Assembly: GCF_004765815.2 (NCBI RefSeq)
Contig: NZ_ML974128.1
Coordinates: 62,001 to 126,000, forward strand
From: Halorussus salinus
GTDB taxonomy: Archaea > Halobacteriota > Halobacteria > Halobacteriales > Haladaptataceae
Length of the DNA stretch: 64,000 nucleotides
Direction of reading: 5' to 3'
Positions 42,872 through 50,316 of this stretch are shown one piece after another. A program made the position numbers and the translations under genes. The notes under the pieces were generated by a model. It was given only the letters and a program-made list of their open reading frames with translations. It was not told the origin of the DNA and made no database searches. Every line of letters starts with the position of its first letter. Position 1 is the stretch's first letter.

Positions 42872-43872
42872 GCTGTCACGGTCGTCCGTAGCTCCTCGAA
42901 CTTGTCGGCCGCGCCGCCGTCGTCGATGGCCTTCGCGGCGAGTTGCGCGCCGTCTTCGAGCGAGTCGGCCTCGCCCGCGACGTAGATGGCCGCTCCGGCG
43001 TTGGCGAGGATGATGTCGCGCTTCGCGCCGGTCACCTCGCCCTCCACGATGCCGCGCATGTCCTCGGCGTTCTCCTCGGGGGTGCCGCCGGAGACCGCGC
43101 TCACCTCGTGTCGAGAGAGACCGAGGTCCTCGGGGGTGAGCGTGTACTCCTCGATGTCGTCGCCCCGGACCTCCGCAACCGTGGTCTCGTCGTGGATGGC
43201 GATCTCGTCCATGCCGGAGCCGTGGACGACGAGCGCGCGCTCGACGCTCATCTGGGCGAGCGCGCGAGCGAGGACGGGCACGAGGTCGGGGTCGTAGACG
43301 CCGACGACCTGCGCGTCAGCTCCCGCCGGGTTGGTGAGCGGACCGAGGACGTTGAAGACCGTGCGCATGCCCAGTTCCTGCCGCGGGCCGATGACGGCCT
43401 TCATCGCGGGGTGGAAGACGGGCGCGAGCATGAACCCGATGCCGTCGTCTTCGATGGCCTCCTCGACCGCCGGTGGTTCGGCGTCGATTTCGACGCCCGC
43501 GACCTCCAGCACGTCGGCGCTCCCCGACGACGAGGAGACCGAGTAGTTGCCGTGTTTGGCGACCGGGACGCCCGCGCCGCTGGCGACGATGGCGCTCGTG
43601 GTCGAGACGTTGATGGTGTCGTAGTCGTCGCCGCCCGTGCCGCAGGTGTCCACCAGCGGCGAGCGGTCGGGGTCGATGGTGCGCGCGGCGTCGCGCATGC
43701 CTTGGGCGAACCCGGCGATTTCGGTCTCCGTCTCGCCCTTCGCGCGGAGCGCCGCGAGGAGGGCGCCGATTTGGGCCTCAGTCGCCTCCTCGAAGACCGC
43801 GGTCGCCGCCTCGCGCGCTTCGTCGAGCGTGAGATTCTCGCCGTCGGTGACGCGTTCGATGTAGTCCTGCAT
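42868..43872 (-). CDS. trpD: Anthranilate phosphoribosyltransferase
   Basis: TrpD transfers phosphoribose from PRPP to anthranilate. The 334-residue protein has the PRPP-binding VDTCGTGGDDYDTINVST (CGTGGD 77-82), the KHGNYSVSSSSGSADVLE region near residue 110, and FNVLGPLTNPAGAD near 175. First gene of the trpD-F-E-G operon; trpC, trpB and trpA are not in the window, consistent with a split tryptophan pathway in haloarchaea. The promoter region contains an inverted GTAC repeat. Confidence 0.96.
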   Translation of the reverse strand: MQDYIERVTDGENLTLDEAREAATAVFEEATEAQIGALLAALRAKGETETEIAGFAQGMRDAARTIDPDRSPLVDTCGTGGDDYDTINVSTTSAIVASGAGVPVAKHGNYSVSSSSGSADVLEVAGVEIDAEPPAVEEAIEDDGIGFMLAPVFHPAMKAVIGPRQELGMRTVFNVLGPLTNPAGADAQVVGVYDPDLVPVLARALAQMSVERALVVHGSGMDEIAIHDETTVAEVRGDDIEEYTLTPEDLGLSRHEVSAVSGGTPEENAEDMRGIVEGEVTGAKRDIILANAGAAIYVAGEADSLEDGAQLAAKAIDDGGAADKFEELRTTVTA

Positions 43873-43884
43873 TCTGAATCACCA

Positions 43885-43932
43885 ATGTACTTCTTCGTCT
43901 TACAATGAACACAATCGTACATCGACTTAAAG
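43885..43932 (-). promoter_or_regulatory. trp operon promoter with GTAC inverted repeat
   Basis: ATGTAC (43885-43890) and GTACAT (43917-43922) form an inverted repeat with 26 bases between, and a minus-strand TATA-like CTTTAAGTC is at 43924-43932. The TATA would place the transcript start inside the repeat, between the arms, about 30 bases before trpD. TGTACA-type boxes are the known target of the TrpY repressor in Methanothermobacter; transfer of that idea to this haloarchaeon is inference. Confidence 0.45.
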
Positions 43933-43993
43933 GTGTCGGGGAAGCGAGGCGCGGGGACCTCGGTCGGACGCGCTCGACTGATGAGTTCGACCC

Positions 43994-44230
43994 GGCGCGT
44001 GCGGGCGTCTGCGCGAGCGGTTGCGCGGCGCGGAGCGCCGCGATGAGCGAACGGTGCAACCGTGAGCGGATGCGAGCGCACGGCTCGTCGGATGCGGTTT
44101 GTCCGACGGTGCGACCGCTTGCGGGTCGCGCCCTGCCGCGCGAGGGACGAGCGAAGCGAGGAGGTTGGGGAGGTGTGAGGCTGTTGCGGTGCGATTGCGG
44201 CGCTGTGCGGTGCAGTGGCGGTGCCGTGGC
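43994..44230 (+). repeat. Dispersed intergenic repeat family D, copy 3
   Basis: The longest copy. It begins GGCGCGTGCGGGCG, carries several inner hairpins (GGCGCGGAGCGCCGC, GGTTGCGC...GTGCAACC), then the CCGCGCGAGGGACGAGCGAAG block, GGTTGGGGAGGTGTGAGGC at about 44163-44181, and a TGCGGTGCGATTGCGG tail. Compared with copies 1 and 2 the middle is expanded. Confidence 0.7.
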
Positions 44231-44438
44231 GGTCGGCTCCTCGGTTTCGGCTTCAGCGCGGTTCGCGGTCGCGGTGCAGGTTGCGGTGCAGTTTGCTGTT
44301 GCAGTGCAGTCTACCCATCTTTTCCTGTTTCTTCTAAATGAAAATGTCTTCTAGAGACTTCTATACCTGTCCGAATCTCAGCTACTGATACATGCCCGCT
44401 GGCGCGGCCCGCGACCCGTCGTCGCCCGGTTCGGTCAT

Positions 44439-44690
44439 CTAGTGGGCGAGTTGTTCGCGTTCGACGCGGATCTCCTCGGCGTGGTCGTACAGGTCGCCGT
44501 CGTGTCGCCCTCCTCGTACGCCGTGACTTGCGGGAGTCCGGGGCAGTGGACGCTCCCGAAGAAGGTCATATCCAGCGCCTCGAACACGTGATCGGCCGTG
44601 ATTTGCCCCACAAGTCCCATCCCGAGGAGCCCCTCCACGAGCGTCGGATTCTAGGACGGATAGCTCCTCGTGTATCTGTACGTGTCCCAT
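44439..44690 (-). pseudogene. Decayed PAC2 family (proteasome assembly chaperone-like) gene
   Basis: The start MGHVQIHEELSVLESDA is in one frame; then a frameshift moves the coding to LVEGLLGMGLVGQITADHVF and FFGSVHCPGLPQVTAYEEG; a second shift returns to the first frame for LYDHAEEIRVEREQLAH and a stop. These fragments match the beginning and, after an internal deletion of roughly half the gene, the end of haloarchaeal PAC2-type proteins. I conclude a gene remnant with two frameshifts and a deletion. It lies beside the tRNA-Val integration-prone region. Confidence 0.78.
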
Positions 44691-44849
44691 GCCATCGCAT
44701 CACGGGGTGAAAGACAGGAAGTGTGACGCGGGTGAGCGTCTGCCCGTCAGACGCTCTGTCAGAAACCGCTAGACTGCGACCGAATCCGAAAGCTTCAATT
44801 GTATCCCCGAGAAAGGGAGAAATGCGTCCGACGAAGACCGCACCAAAAT

Positions 44850-44923
44850 GGGTTTGTGGTCTAGTTGGTTATGACACCTCCTTGACATGGAGGAGGTCGG
44901 CAGTTCAAATCTGCCCAAACCCA
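44850..44923 (+). tRNA. tRNA-Val (anticodon GAC)
   Basis: A 74-base cloverleaf: acceptor GGGTTTG/CAAACCC with discriminator A, D arm with GTCTAGTTGGTTATGAC, anticodon stem CCTCC/GGAGG around TTGACAT (anticodon GAC), T arm GGCAG-TTCAAAT-CTGCC. No intron. Its 3' end plus flank AAACCCACTAC reappears at 46521-46531, which suggests that it was used as an integration site. Confidence 0.97.
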
Positions 44924-45015
44924 CTACGCTCCCTCCGGTCGCGTTGACCGGACTTTCTCCGCCGTATTTTCGCGTTGAGAGTCGCAAACAGAAGCTCAAC
45001 GGACAGTAGTAGTAA

Positions 45016-45171
45016 CTCTGTCTTGATGCTCCGACTGAGAGTGCCGACGGTGAGATTCTAAAAGAAGTCGAGGCAAGGTGTCTCGACGGCAAAGCGTGGT
45101 GCCCCGGCCCGGACAATAGTGACCTGCCATGCTTCTCTTGCTACGGACAGACCAGCGAGAGGGAGGCTTAA
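45016..45171 (+). pseudogene. Cys-rich small protein remnant without a start codon
   Basis: An open frame from just after a stop at 45013-45015 to TAA at 45169-45171 encodes EILKEVEARCLDGKAWC, PGPDNSDLPCFSCYG and a short tail. Four Cys in pairs suggest a zinc-binding microprotein of the sort seen on haloarchaeal plasmids and proviruses. No ATG or GTG start is in frame, so the 5' end seems lost, probably by recombination near the tRNA gene. The next small gene follows after three bases. Confidence 0.5.
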
Positions 45172-45174
45172 GAG

Positions 45175-45318
45175 ATGCCGGACGCTCGTCTCCTACTCGA
45201 AGGCGTCTCACCCGAAGAGATTACTGCAGGATTCTTGACGGACGTGATGGACACCGCCGACGAACACGAGCTACCGCTTGACGGTATCTCGCTTCTACAA
45301 CAGGATCCCGACGAATAA
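45175..45318 (+). CDS. 47-residue protein of the tRNA-Val accessory patch
   Basis: A short acidic protein, MPDARLLLEGVSPEEITAGF followed by a mostly helical segment ending LLQQDPDE. It begins three bases after the preceding Cys-rich remnant, implying an operon. No family recognised. Base composition is intermediate between the host and the AT-rich cassette that follows. Confidence 0.5.
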   Translation: MPDARLLLEGVSPEEITAGFLTDVMDTADEHELPLDGISLLQQDPDE

Positions 45319-45429
45319 GAAATACCTGCATTCTACTTTTCGTTAACTCCCTTGCTGTCAGAAGCATGGAAGTGAGTTACTCACTGAGTGAGGATAGAAA
45401 TTTAACCTATCTTCACCTTACCTCAATCT

Positions 45430-46122
45430 ATGGAAAGAGACTACTGGATTTCGGAACTTGGCCGTCTTTATGTTCGCTCAACTGAAGCCCACGAGGAAAA
45501 CGATAAGGCGGCTATTGAGCCGCTAACAGAGAACTTCAACGAAGTTCTTCAAAATCTTAAAGAAGAGTTCCCCCATAACTCTATAGTTAATAATACTGAC
45601 GAGGTAGAAGCTCGGGATGGTGGGTCATCAAATACTGGTGAAATCTTTGCCCCATCTCGACCAGATTACGTTTCAAACAATAGAAGGAGAACAAGCACGC
45701 AAACCTCTGATTCTCCATCACTACGGAGACCTTCTGCTCTCTTTGAGATTCGAAATCGTTGCGCACGTATGGCGAACGCGATAGGCTACGACCTTCCCGA
45801 AGCGGAAGAGAACGATGATGAAAACCGCATGGTGGTCGTTAAAGTCGATAATGACCAGTCGGTAGAACAGACTGTTTCACAGGACGTTACTGTCGAATCT
45901 ACCATCGAGTTAATCAATTCGCTCCCACGTTCTAAAGATGAAAAAGAGGAAATGCGAGAGCTTTTGGACAAGCTTGATGAAGAGCTTTCGGGAGAGAACC
46001 CGGACAAAGGACGAGTAGAGAAGCTAATCCAGAAGGCTAAGATGATTAGCGAGGAGGTAGCGGTCAAGATGGCTGTGATAGCTATCACATCAGGCATGAC
46101 AGATATTGTTAATGTATTATGA
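45430..46122 (+). CDS. AT-rich orphan gene encoding a helical protein
   Basis: A 230-residue protein of unknown function, mostly helical. Residues 1-55 are amphipathic helix, 60-100 a Ser/Thr/Asn-rich linker, 103-125 a conserved-looking EIRNRCARMANAIGYDLPEA segment, and 135-230 a domain with VDNDQSVEQTVSQDVTVEST followed by helices rich in Lys/Glu and a mildly hydrophobic end (VAVKMAVIAITSGMTDIV). The last domain resembles, by eye, small helical modules at the C terminus of bacterial defence-associated proteins; this is a weak impression. Codon use is AT-rich (many AAT, AAA, TTA), unlike all neighbours, so recent transfer is likely. Its TATA-like TTTAACC is at 45400-45406. Confidence 0.72.
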   Translation: MERDYWISELGRLYVRSTEAHEENDKAAIEPLTENFNEVLQNLKEEFPHNSIVNNTDEVEARDGGSSNTGEIFAPSRPDYVSNNRRRTSTQTSDSPSLRRPSALFEIRNRCARMANAIGYDLPEAEENDDENRMVVVKVDNDQSVEQTVSQDVTVESTIELINSLPRSKDEKEEMRELLDKLDEELSGENPDKGRVEKLIQKAKMISEEVAVKMAVIAITSGMTDIVNVL

Positions 46123-46206
46123 CTTCTTAGGTGTCTTTCTGTCTTCTTCATTATTTTTACTTCATCCCTGTTCTTCTTTACGTGAGAACCCTTGGTTCCG
46201 ATAGGA

Positions 46207-46551
46207 ATGGCAACGGATACAGAGGGCTACGTCCCGGAGAAAACCCATGACGGCATTCCCCGTATCGACCCTACTGAGATTGAAGTTGGTAAGGAGGCGG
46301 AAGTGCTGTATGATGGCCGTCAAAGTCCCGGACGAGTAAGCAGACGAGGAGAAGTTAAGAAAGTAGAAGAGCAGGACGACGGACAACTACACATCAAAAT
46401 ACAGGACCGAGAAGATAGGTACACTCACCTTCGGCAGGTGAAGAATTTTGAGAAGTACCGAGTTACTTCGGAGTCAAGGGTTCGGAATACAGAGGTTGGA
46501 AGCTTGATAGCGGTCTATCAAAAACCCACTACATCGGTAGAAGGAGATTGA
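46207..46551 (+). CDS. AT-rich orphan gene, soluble beta-rich protein
   Basis: A 114-residue soluble protein of unknown function: an acidic start (MATDTEGYVPEKTHDGIPRI), an EIEVGKEAEVLYDGRQSPG strand region that resembles an SH3-like or Tudor-like barrel, and a charged HLRQVKNFEKYRVTSE segment. It starts 84 bases after the helical gene on the same strand and shares its AT-rich codon use, so the two may be one cassette. TTG at 46192 is an alternative start. The 3' end overlaps the candidate att-like repeat at 46521-46531. Confidence 0.68.
   Translation: MATDTEGYVPEKTHDGIPRIDPTEIEVGKEAEVLYDGRQSPGRVSRRGEVKKVEEQDDGQLHIKIQDREDRYTHLRQVKNFEKYRVTSESRVRNTEVGSLIAVYQKPTTSVEGD
46521..46531 (+). repeat. 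Possible attachment-site copy of the tRNA-Val 3' end
   Basis: AAACCCACTAC here equals the last bases of tRNA-Val plus three flanking bases (44917-44927). An 11-base match is short and could be chance, but its position at the far end of the AT-rich patch fits a right attachment site. Confidence 0.4.
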
Positions 46552-46634
46552 CACCAGCGTTCAGTCTTTCCATCTTGTAGCCTCAATCGCGCAGTTATCG
46601 AAAATCGGATCAGGATGGGAAGACCCTGTTCAGG

Positions 46635-46996
46635 CTACAGATTGTCGAGGTGGCGTTTCTTGTTCTCGGCGGCTTGTTTGTGACTCTGCTCGTAGTAGTG
46701 CTGGTCGAGAACCCGCTTGCTCACGTTCATGCGCTCCGTGACGACGTGTTTCGGGACGCCACGGTCGAGGTAGTCGTTAATTGCCGACCGCCGAATGGGG
46801 TGCGGGCTAACCGCCGACGGGCATTCGTAGGCTTTGTACGTCTTCCGGGCCGCCCGGCAGTCGTTCAGGTCCTTGCCATGCGGACACTCCCCCACGTACT
46901 TGTAGAGGAGGACCGCCCGGTTCACGTAGTGGCGGAGCGTCTGTTTCGTGGGTCGTTCGTTCCTGCTGGTGAATAGTGGAGTTCGTCCATCTTGTT
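46635..46996 (-). pseudogene. Truncated tyrosine recombinase/integrase (C-terminal part)
   Basis: The frame encodes about 120 residues of a haloarchaeal phage-type integrase: GRTPLFTSRNERPTKQTLR, CPHGKDLNDCRAARKTY, the active-site SPHPIRRSAI (HxxR) and the nucleophile region DQHYYEQS (one of the two Tyr), ending HLDNL. The N-terminal half, including the first catalytic Arg, is missing; upstream sequence is host-like. It is therefore an inactive remnant. It lies outside the candidate attachment pair, so it might belong to a separate, older event. Confidence 0.85.
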
Positions 46997-47152
46997 TATT
47001 ATTGCTTGTCCGCTCGTTCGTCACTATATTTCCTGCGGGCAAGCTACTAATCGGACGACCCAACCTCCGTTTCACCTCAGAAAAGACTCCCTGAAAGCCC
47101 CGCAGGGAGCGCCTGAAACCGCCGTCGAGGACCGGACCGCGGGAACCCGCCG

Positions 47153-47716
47153 CTATCCGAGGTCGTACTCGTCGTCGCACATCGACCGAAGTCGCTCGAA
47201 GGTTTCGTCCGGAATCGCGTCGGGGTTCGCGCCGTAGACGCCGCGGACCTCCCGCGCCCGCACCCGGTTGGTCAGCGTCTGGAAAAACTGACAGAGCCGG
47301 TCGGCGTCGGCGTACATCAGGAGGACGCCGAGCGCGTCGAGGAGGACCCACCCCGACCCGGACTCGACGTGGGCAATCGCGTCGGAGAAGCGCATGGCGA
47401 CGCCGGTCAAGTCGTTGGGATGCACGGGGTCGGTCGCCCAGAGGGCACCGTCGTAGTCGCAAGTCGTGGGGACGACCGGTACGACGCCCGCGTTCGCGGG
47501 GTCGAGACCGGCGCGTTCGAGTCGCGTTTCGAGGCGCTTCGGGTGGTCGCGTGCCGAAACCACCAGTAGCGTGTCGGTCGCGCGCGTCGGGAGGGCGGCG
47601 AGCGGGTCGGCGTCGGTGGGCGTGCGAACGAGCGTCTGGGACCCGGCGGGGGCGAACGCCTCCCTCGGGGAGTCGCGTCCGAGCGCACCGTCTCCGGACC
47701 GCACCGCCTCGTCCAT
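47153..47716 (-). CDS. DUF7504 family protein
   Basis: A 187-residue protein with a RecA/KaiC-like fold lacking the Walker A motif: QTLVRTPTDADPLAALPTRA, DTLLVVSARDHPKRLE, a DLTGVAMRFSDAIAHV segment and WVLLDALGVLLMYADADRLCQFF as the Walker B-like strand. These match the haloarchaeal DUF7504 family. It begins two bases before the stop of the DUF7344 membrane protein upstream, so both are one operon. DUF7504 and DUF7344 genes commonly neighbour each other in haloarchaea; a signalling role is inferred. Confidence 0.8.
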   Translation of the reverse strand: MDEAVRSGDGALGRDSPREAFAPAGSQTLVRTPTDADPLAALPTRATDTLLVVSARDHPKRLETRLERAGLDPANAGVVPVVPTTCDYDGALWATDPVHPNDLTGVAMRFSDAIAHVESGSGWVLLDALGVLLMYADADRLCQFFQTLTNRVRAREVRGVYGANPDAIPDETFERLRSMCDDEYDLG

Positions 47717-47718
47717 CG

Positions 47719-48393
47719 TCAGGACTCCTGTACTTCTGGGGGCGTCTCGCCAGCGCCGCTCGCGTGGCGGGCGTAGTACGTGTGCGTGACCGCGACCGCG
47801 CCGTAGGCGGCGACGACCGCGGTCGCGAGGAGAACGTCGGCGACCAGCGAAAACGGCGGCAGACCGAGCCACGCGCCCGTCAGCAGTCCCAGTCCCCCGA
47901 CCGCGAGTCCGAGGTACCAGTTACACCACGGGATGTCGGGTTGGGATTCGAGGTCCAGATACACGTCGAGTTGTTCGGCGGCGGTCGAAAGCTCCACGAT
48001 GCCGCGGTTCTGGTTGTAATCGACGATGCCCGCGTCGTCCAGTTTCGGGAGGTGCGACTGGTAGAGGGCGGTGTACACGCGCTTGCGTTCCGCCGCAGAA
48101 ATCGCATCGACCTCGATGTCGTTCTCCCACGCCGCGACCTGCTCGGCGAGTTCGGACAACTGGACCGTTTCGTCCGCACGCCTGAGGTAGTGGAGGGCGT
48201 ATCGTCGTCGTCGGTTCTTCAGAACGTCGAAGACGAGGTCGCGAGAGAGTTTCGGTTCGGAAACTTCGTCCTCCTCGCTCTCGGATTCGACGATGTCAGA
48301 GACCTGCTGTGTCGCGACAGCGGAGTCCTGCTGGTCCGGAGTCTCCTCCGGTTCGGTACTTCCGGTTCCGGATGAGTCACCAATGGTGCTCAT
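47719..48393 (-). CDS. DUF7344 winged-helix protein with two membrane helices
   Basis: A 224-residue protein: acidic disordered residues 1-45, a DUF7344 winged-helix domain at about 50-145 (LSRDLVFDVLKNRRRRYALHYL, LSELAEQVAAWE, VYTALYQSHLPKLDDAGIVDYN), and two C-terminal helices (WYLGLAVGGLGLLTGAWLGL and LVADVLLATAVVAAYGAVAV). A membrane-anchored DNA-binding protein of this kind could transmit envelope signals directly to promoters. Followed at once by the DUF7504 gene. Confidence 0.87.
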   Translation of the reverse strand: MSTIGDSSGTGSTEPEETPDQQDSAVATQQVSDIVESESEEDEVSEPKLSRDLVFDVLKNRRRRYALHYLRRADETVQLSELAEQVAAWENDIEVDAISAAERKRVYTALYQSHLPKLDDAGIVDYNQNRGIVELSTAAEQLDVYLDLESQPDIPWCNWYLGLAVGGLGLLTGAWLGLPPFSLVADVLLATAVVAAYGAVAVTHTYYARHASGAGETPPEVQES

Positions 48394-48543
48394 TAATATG
48401 CCACCCCTTGCTCGTAACCCAGCATGGATAGAACACATCGCCCGGATTAGCCTTTGTTATTCACCATTTACCTACTGACAATCGTTGCTTACGAACAGTT
48501 GCGCCGCTGTTTCATCCCGTTCCCCTCTTGCGGTAACCGCCAC

Positions 48544-48885
48544 TTACTGGCGGTTTTCGACGGGTTGAGACGCTTCCGAACGCTCCCGCTCCCGAAGCGT
48601 CTCGTGGAGGCCGAGGACGAAGGCCGGAACGACCACCATGAAGATGTGTTCTTCGATTGGAATACCCAGTAGGTCGATTCCTGTCCGAAGTTCGATAGCG
48701 AAGACGCCGATATGGAGTGTGTACCAGTCCCACAAATAGGCGATTGGATACAACGCCGCGATAGTGCGGGCGGCTTGAACCAGCGCCCCGACTCGATAGA
48801 GGAGCCCTACTGCGACGGTTCCGAAGGCGACCTCGCTCGCGAGGTACGTATACTCGCCGAACACCGCGCCGATGTCGGGTATCAC
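48544..48885 (-). CDS. Lycopene cyclase domain protein (single repeat)
   Basis: About 113 residues with three helices: GEYTYLASEVAFGTVAVGLL, TIAALYPIAYLWDWYTLHIG and IEEHIFMVVVPAFVLGLHETL. The PIEEH and WDWYTLHIG motifs are those of the CrtYcd-type lycopene beta-cyclase, but a full archaeal enzyme has two such repeats and about 230 residues. One repeat could act as a homodimer, or the protein may have another role. The GTG at 48885 is chosen because it sits just before the first repeat and after TTTTTGCC; ATG at 48981 would add a polar, atypical leader. Confidence 0.7.
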   Translation of the reverse strand: MIPDIGAVFGEYTYLASEVAFGTVAVGLLYRVGALVQAARTIAALYPIAYLWDWYTLHIGVFAIELRTGIDLLGIPIEEHIFMVVVPAFVLGLHETLRERERSEASQPVENRQ

Positions 48886-49060
48886 TGCCGACGATACGGG
48901 CGCTAACGGCAAAAAGTCACGGTGAGACTGTCCGGCGGCGGGTTCGACCCCGGAGAATTCGACCCGGAGGAGGGCCTTCATCACGGGAGGGCGGACGGTC
49001 CAATTCTCAGTAATCTGTAACCCGGCCAAGTTTCATTATTACTGGTGGCCTACGTTCGGG

Positions 49061-50209
49061 ATGACGATGGACATCGCTGATATCGCAACGACGGACTACA
49101 TCGAGTTGGAGGCCGAATCGAACGTCGGGAAGGCCCGCTCCATCTTCGAGGAGAAGAACCCGAAAGGAATCATCGTGACTCGCGCAGGCGGCTACGAGGG
49201 CGTTATCACACAGAAGCAACTGCTTCGCTCTCACATCGAGGACCACACCAAAGTCGATACACTCACCAAATCCGCACCGAAGGTCGAGCGAACCGACAAC
49301 GTTCGCGACGTGGCACGCGCACTGGTCGAGGGCGGCACGAAAGTCGCCCCCGTCTTCGAGTCGGGCAACCTCTGGGGCGTCGTCGACCAAGACCTCATCC
49401 TCGAGGCGGTGCTGGAGAACCTCGACACGCTGACGGTCGAACAGATATACACCGAGAACGTCGTCTCCATCGCGGAGGACGCCACCCTCGGGCAGGCTAT
49501 CAACCGACTTCGCGAACACGGCGTCTCGCGACTGCCGGTCGTGGACGACGACGGCTTCCTGACCGGCGTCGTCACGACCCACGACGTAGTGGAGTTCGCG
49601 ACTCGAAACGTCGAGAAGACGACCCGTGGCGACCGGTCGGGCGAGGGCGACCGACTGCTGGACCTGCCGGTGTACGACGTGATGTCGAGTCCGGCTTCGA
49701 CCACGACGCTGAACGAGAGCGTCCGCGACGCGGTCGAGCGCATGCTCGACAGCGACTACTCGGGTCTCGTCGTCACGCCCGAGGACGACGACCGCGTGGT
49801 CGGTGGTATCGTTACCAAGACCGACGTGCTTCGCGCGCTGTCGTACACCGAGGAGGACGTGATGGACGTGCAGATTACCAACGTCAACCTACTCGACACC
49901 CTCACACGGGACTCGATTCGGGAGTCCATCGCGGAGATTTCGGACAAGTACCAGAAGATGCAGGTTCGTCACGCGCACGTGCGCTTCCACGAACACAAGG
50001 AGAAGCTTCGGGGCACGCCGCTCATCCAGTGTAAGATTCGCCTCCGGACCAATCGCGGACAGGTCGCCGGGTCGGGCGAGGGGTACGGTGCCGAACAGGC
50101 GTTCAGCGTCGCCCGCGACAAGTTAGAGCGCAACGTCTTGGAGATGAAGGGCGTCGAGAGCGACCGCGAGTACGAGGGGCAACTCCTCCGAAAGCTCGGC
50201 GAACTCTGA
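49061..50209 (+). CDS. Multi-CBS protein with C-terminal HPF/S30AE-like domain
   Basis: A 382-residue protein. Four CBS motifs span about residues 4-62, 65-118, 125-182 and 205-268 (for example RLPVVDDDGFLTGVVTTHDVVEF). Residues 275-382 look like the hibernation-promoting-factor/S30AE fold: SIAEISDKYQKMQVRHAHVRFHEH, LIQCKIRLRTNRGQVAGSGEG and AFSVARDKLERNVLEM. Such fusions would let nucleotide levels control ribosome hibernation; that role is inferred. Either ATG, at 49061 or 49067, may be the start. Confidence 0.87.
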   Translation: MTMDIADIATTDYIELEAESNVGKARSIFEEKNPKGIIVTRAGGYEGVITQKQLLRSHIEDHTKVDTLTKSAPKVERTDNVRDVARALVEGGTKVAPVFESGNLWGVVDQDLILEAVLENLDTLTVEQIYTENVVSIAEDATLGQAINRLREHGVSRLPVVDDDGFLTGVVTTHDVVEFATRNVEKTTRGDRSGEGDRLLDLPVYDVMSSPASTTTLNESVRDAVERMLDSDYSGLVVTPEDDDRVVGGIVTKTDVLRALSYTEEDVMDVQITNVNLLDTLTRDSIRESIAEISDKYQKMQVRHAHVRFHEHKEKLRGTPLIQCKIRLRTNRGQVAGSGEGYGAEQAFSVARDKLERNVLEMKGVESDREYEGQLLRKLGEL

Positions 50210-50316
50210 CCGCCCTCCATTTTCGGGCCGGAGCGCGAGGAGTCGGCGACCGGAACCGGCGATTCGCCCCGAACGTATCGAAGAACTGAATATTCCCGCC
50301 CCGGTAGCTCGTCCTG

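Larger units (their letters stand above)
43873..44438. other. Region upstream of the trp operon
   Basis: These 566 bases hold the trp promoter and inverted repeat (43885-43932) and then a long copy of repeat family D (43994-44230) with a T/G-rich tail to about 44330. No gene is supported. Confidence 0.65.

Noticed and set aside
46635-46996. Functional integrase gene
   Set aside because: The N-terminal half with the first catalytic Arg is missing and the upstream sequence is host-like, so it is treated as a remnant.
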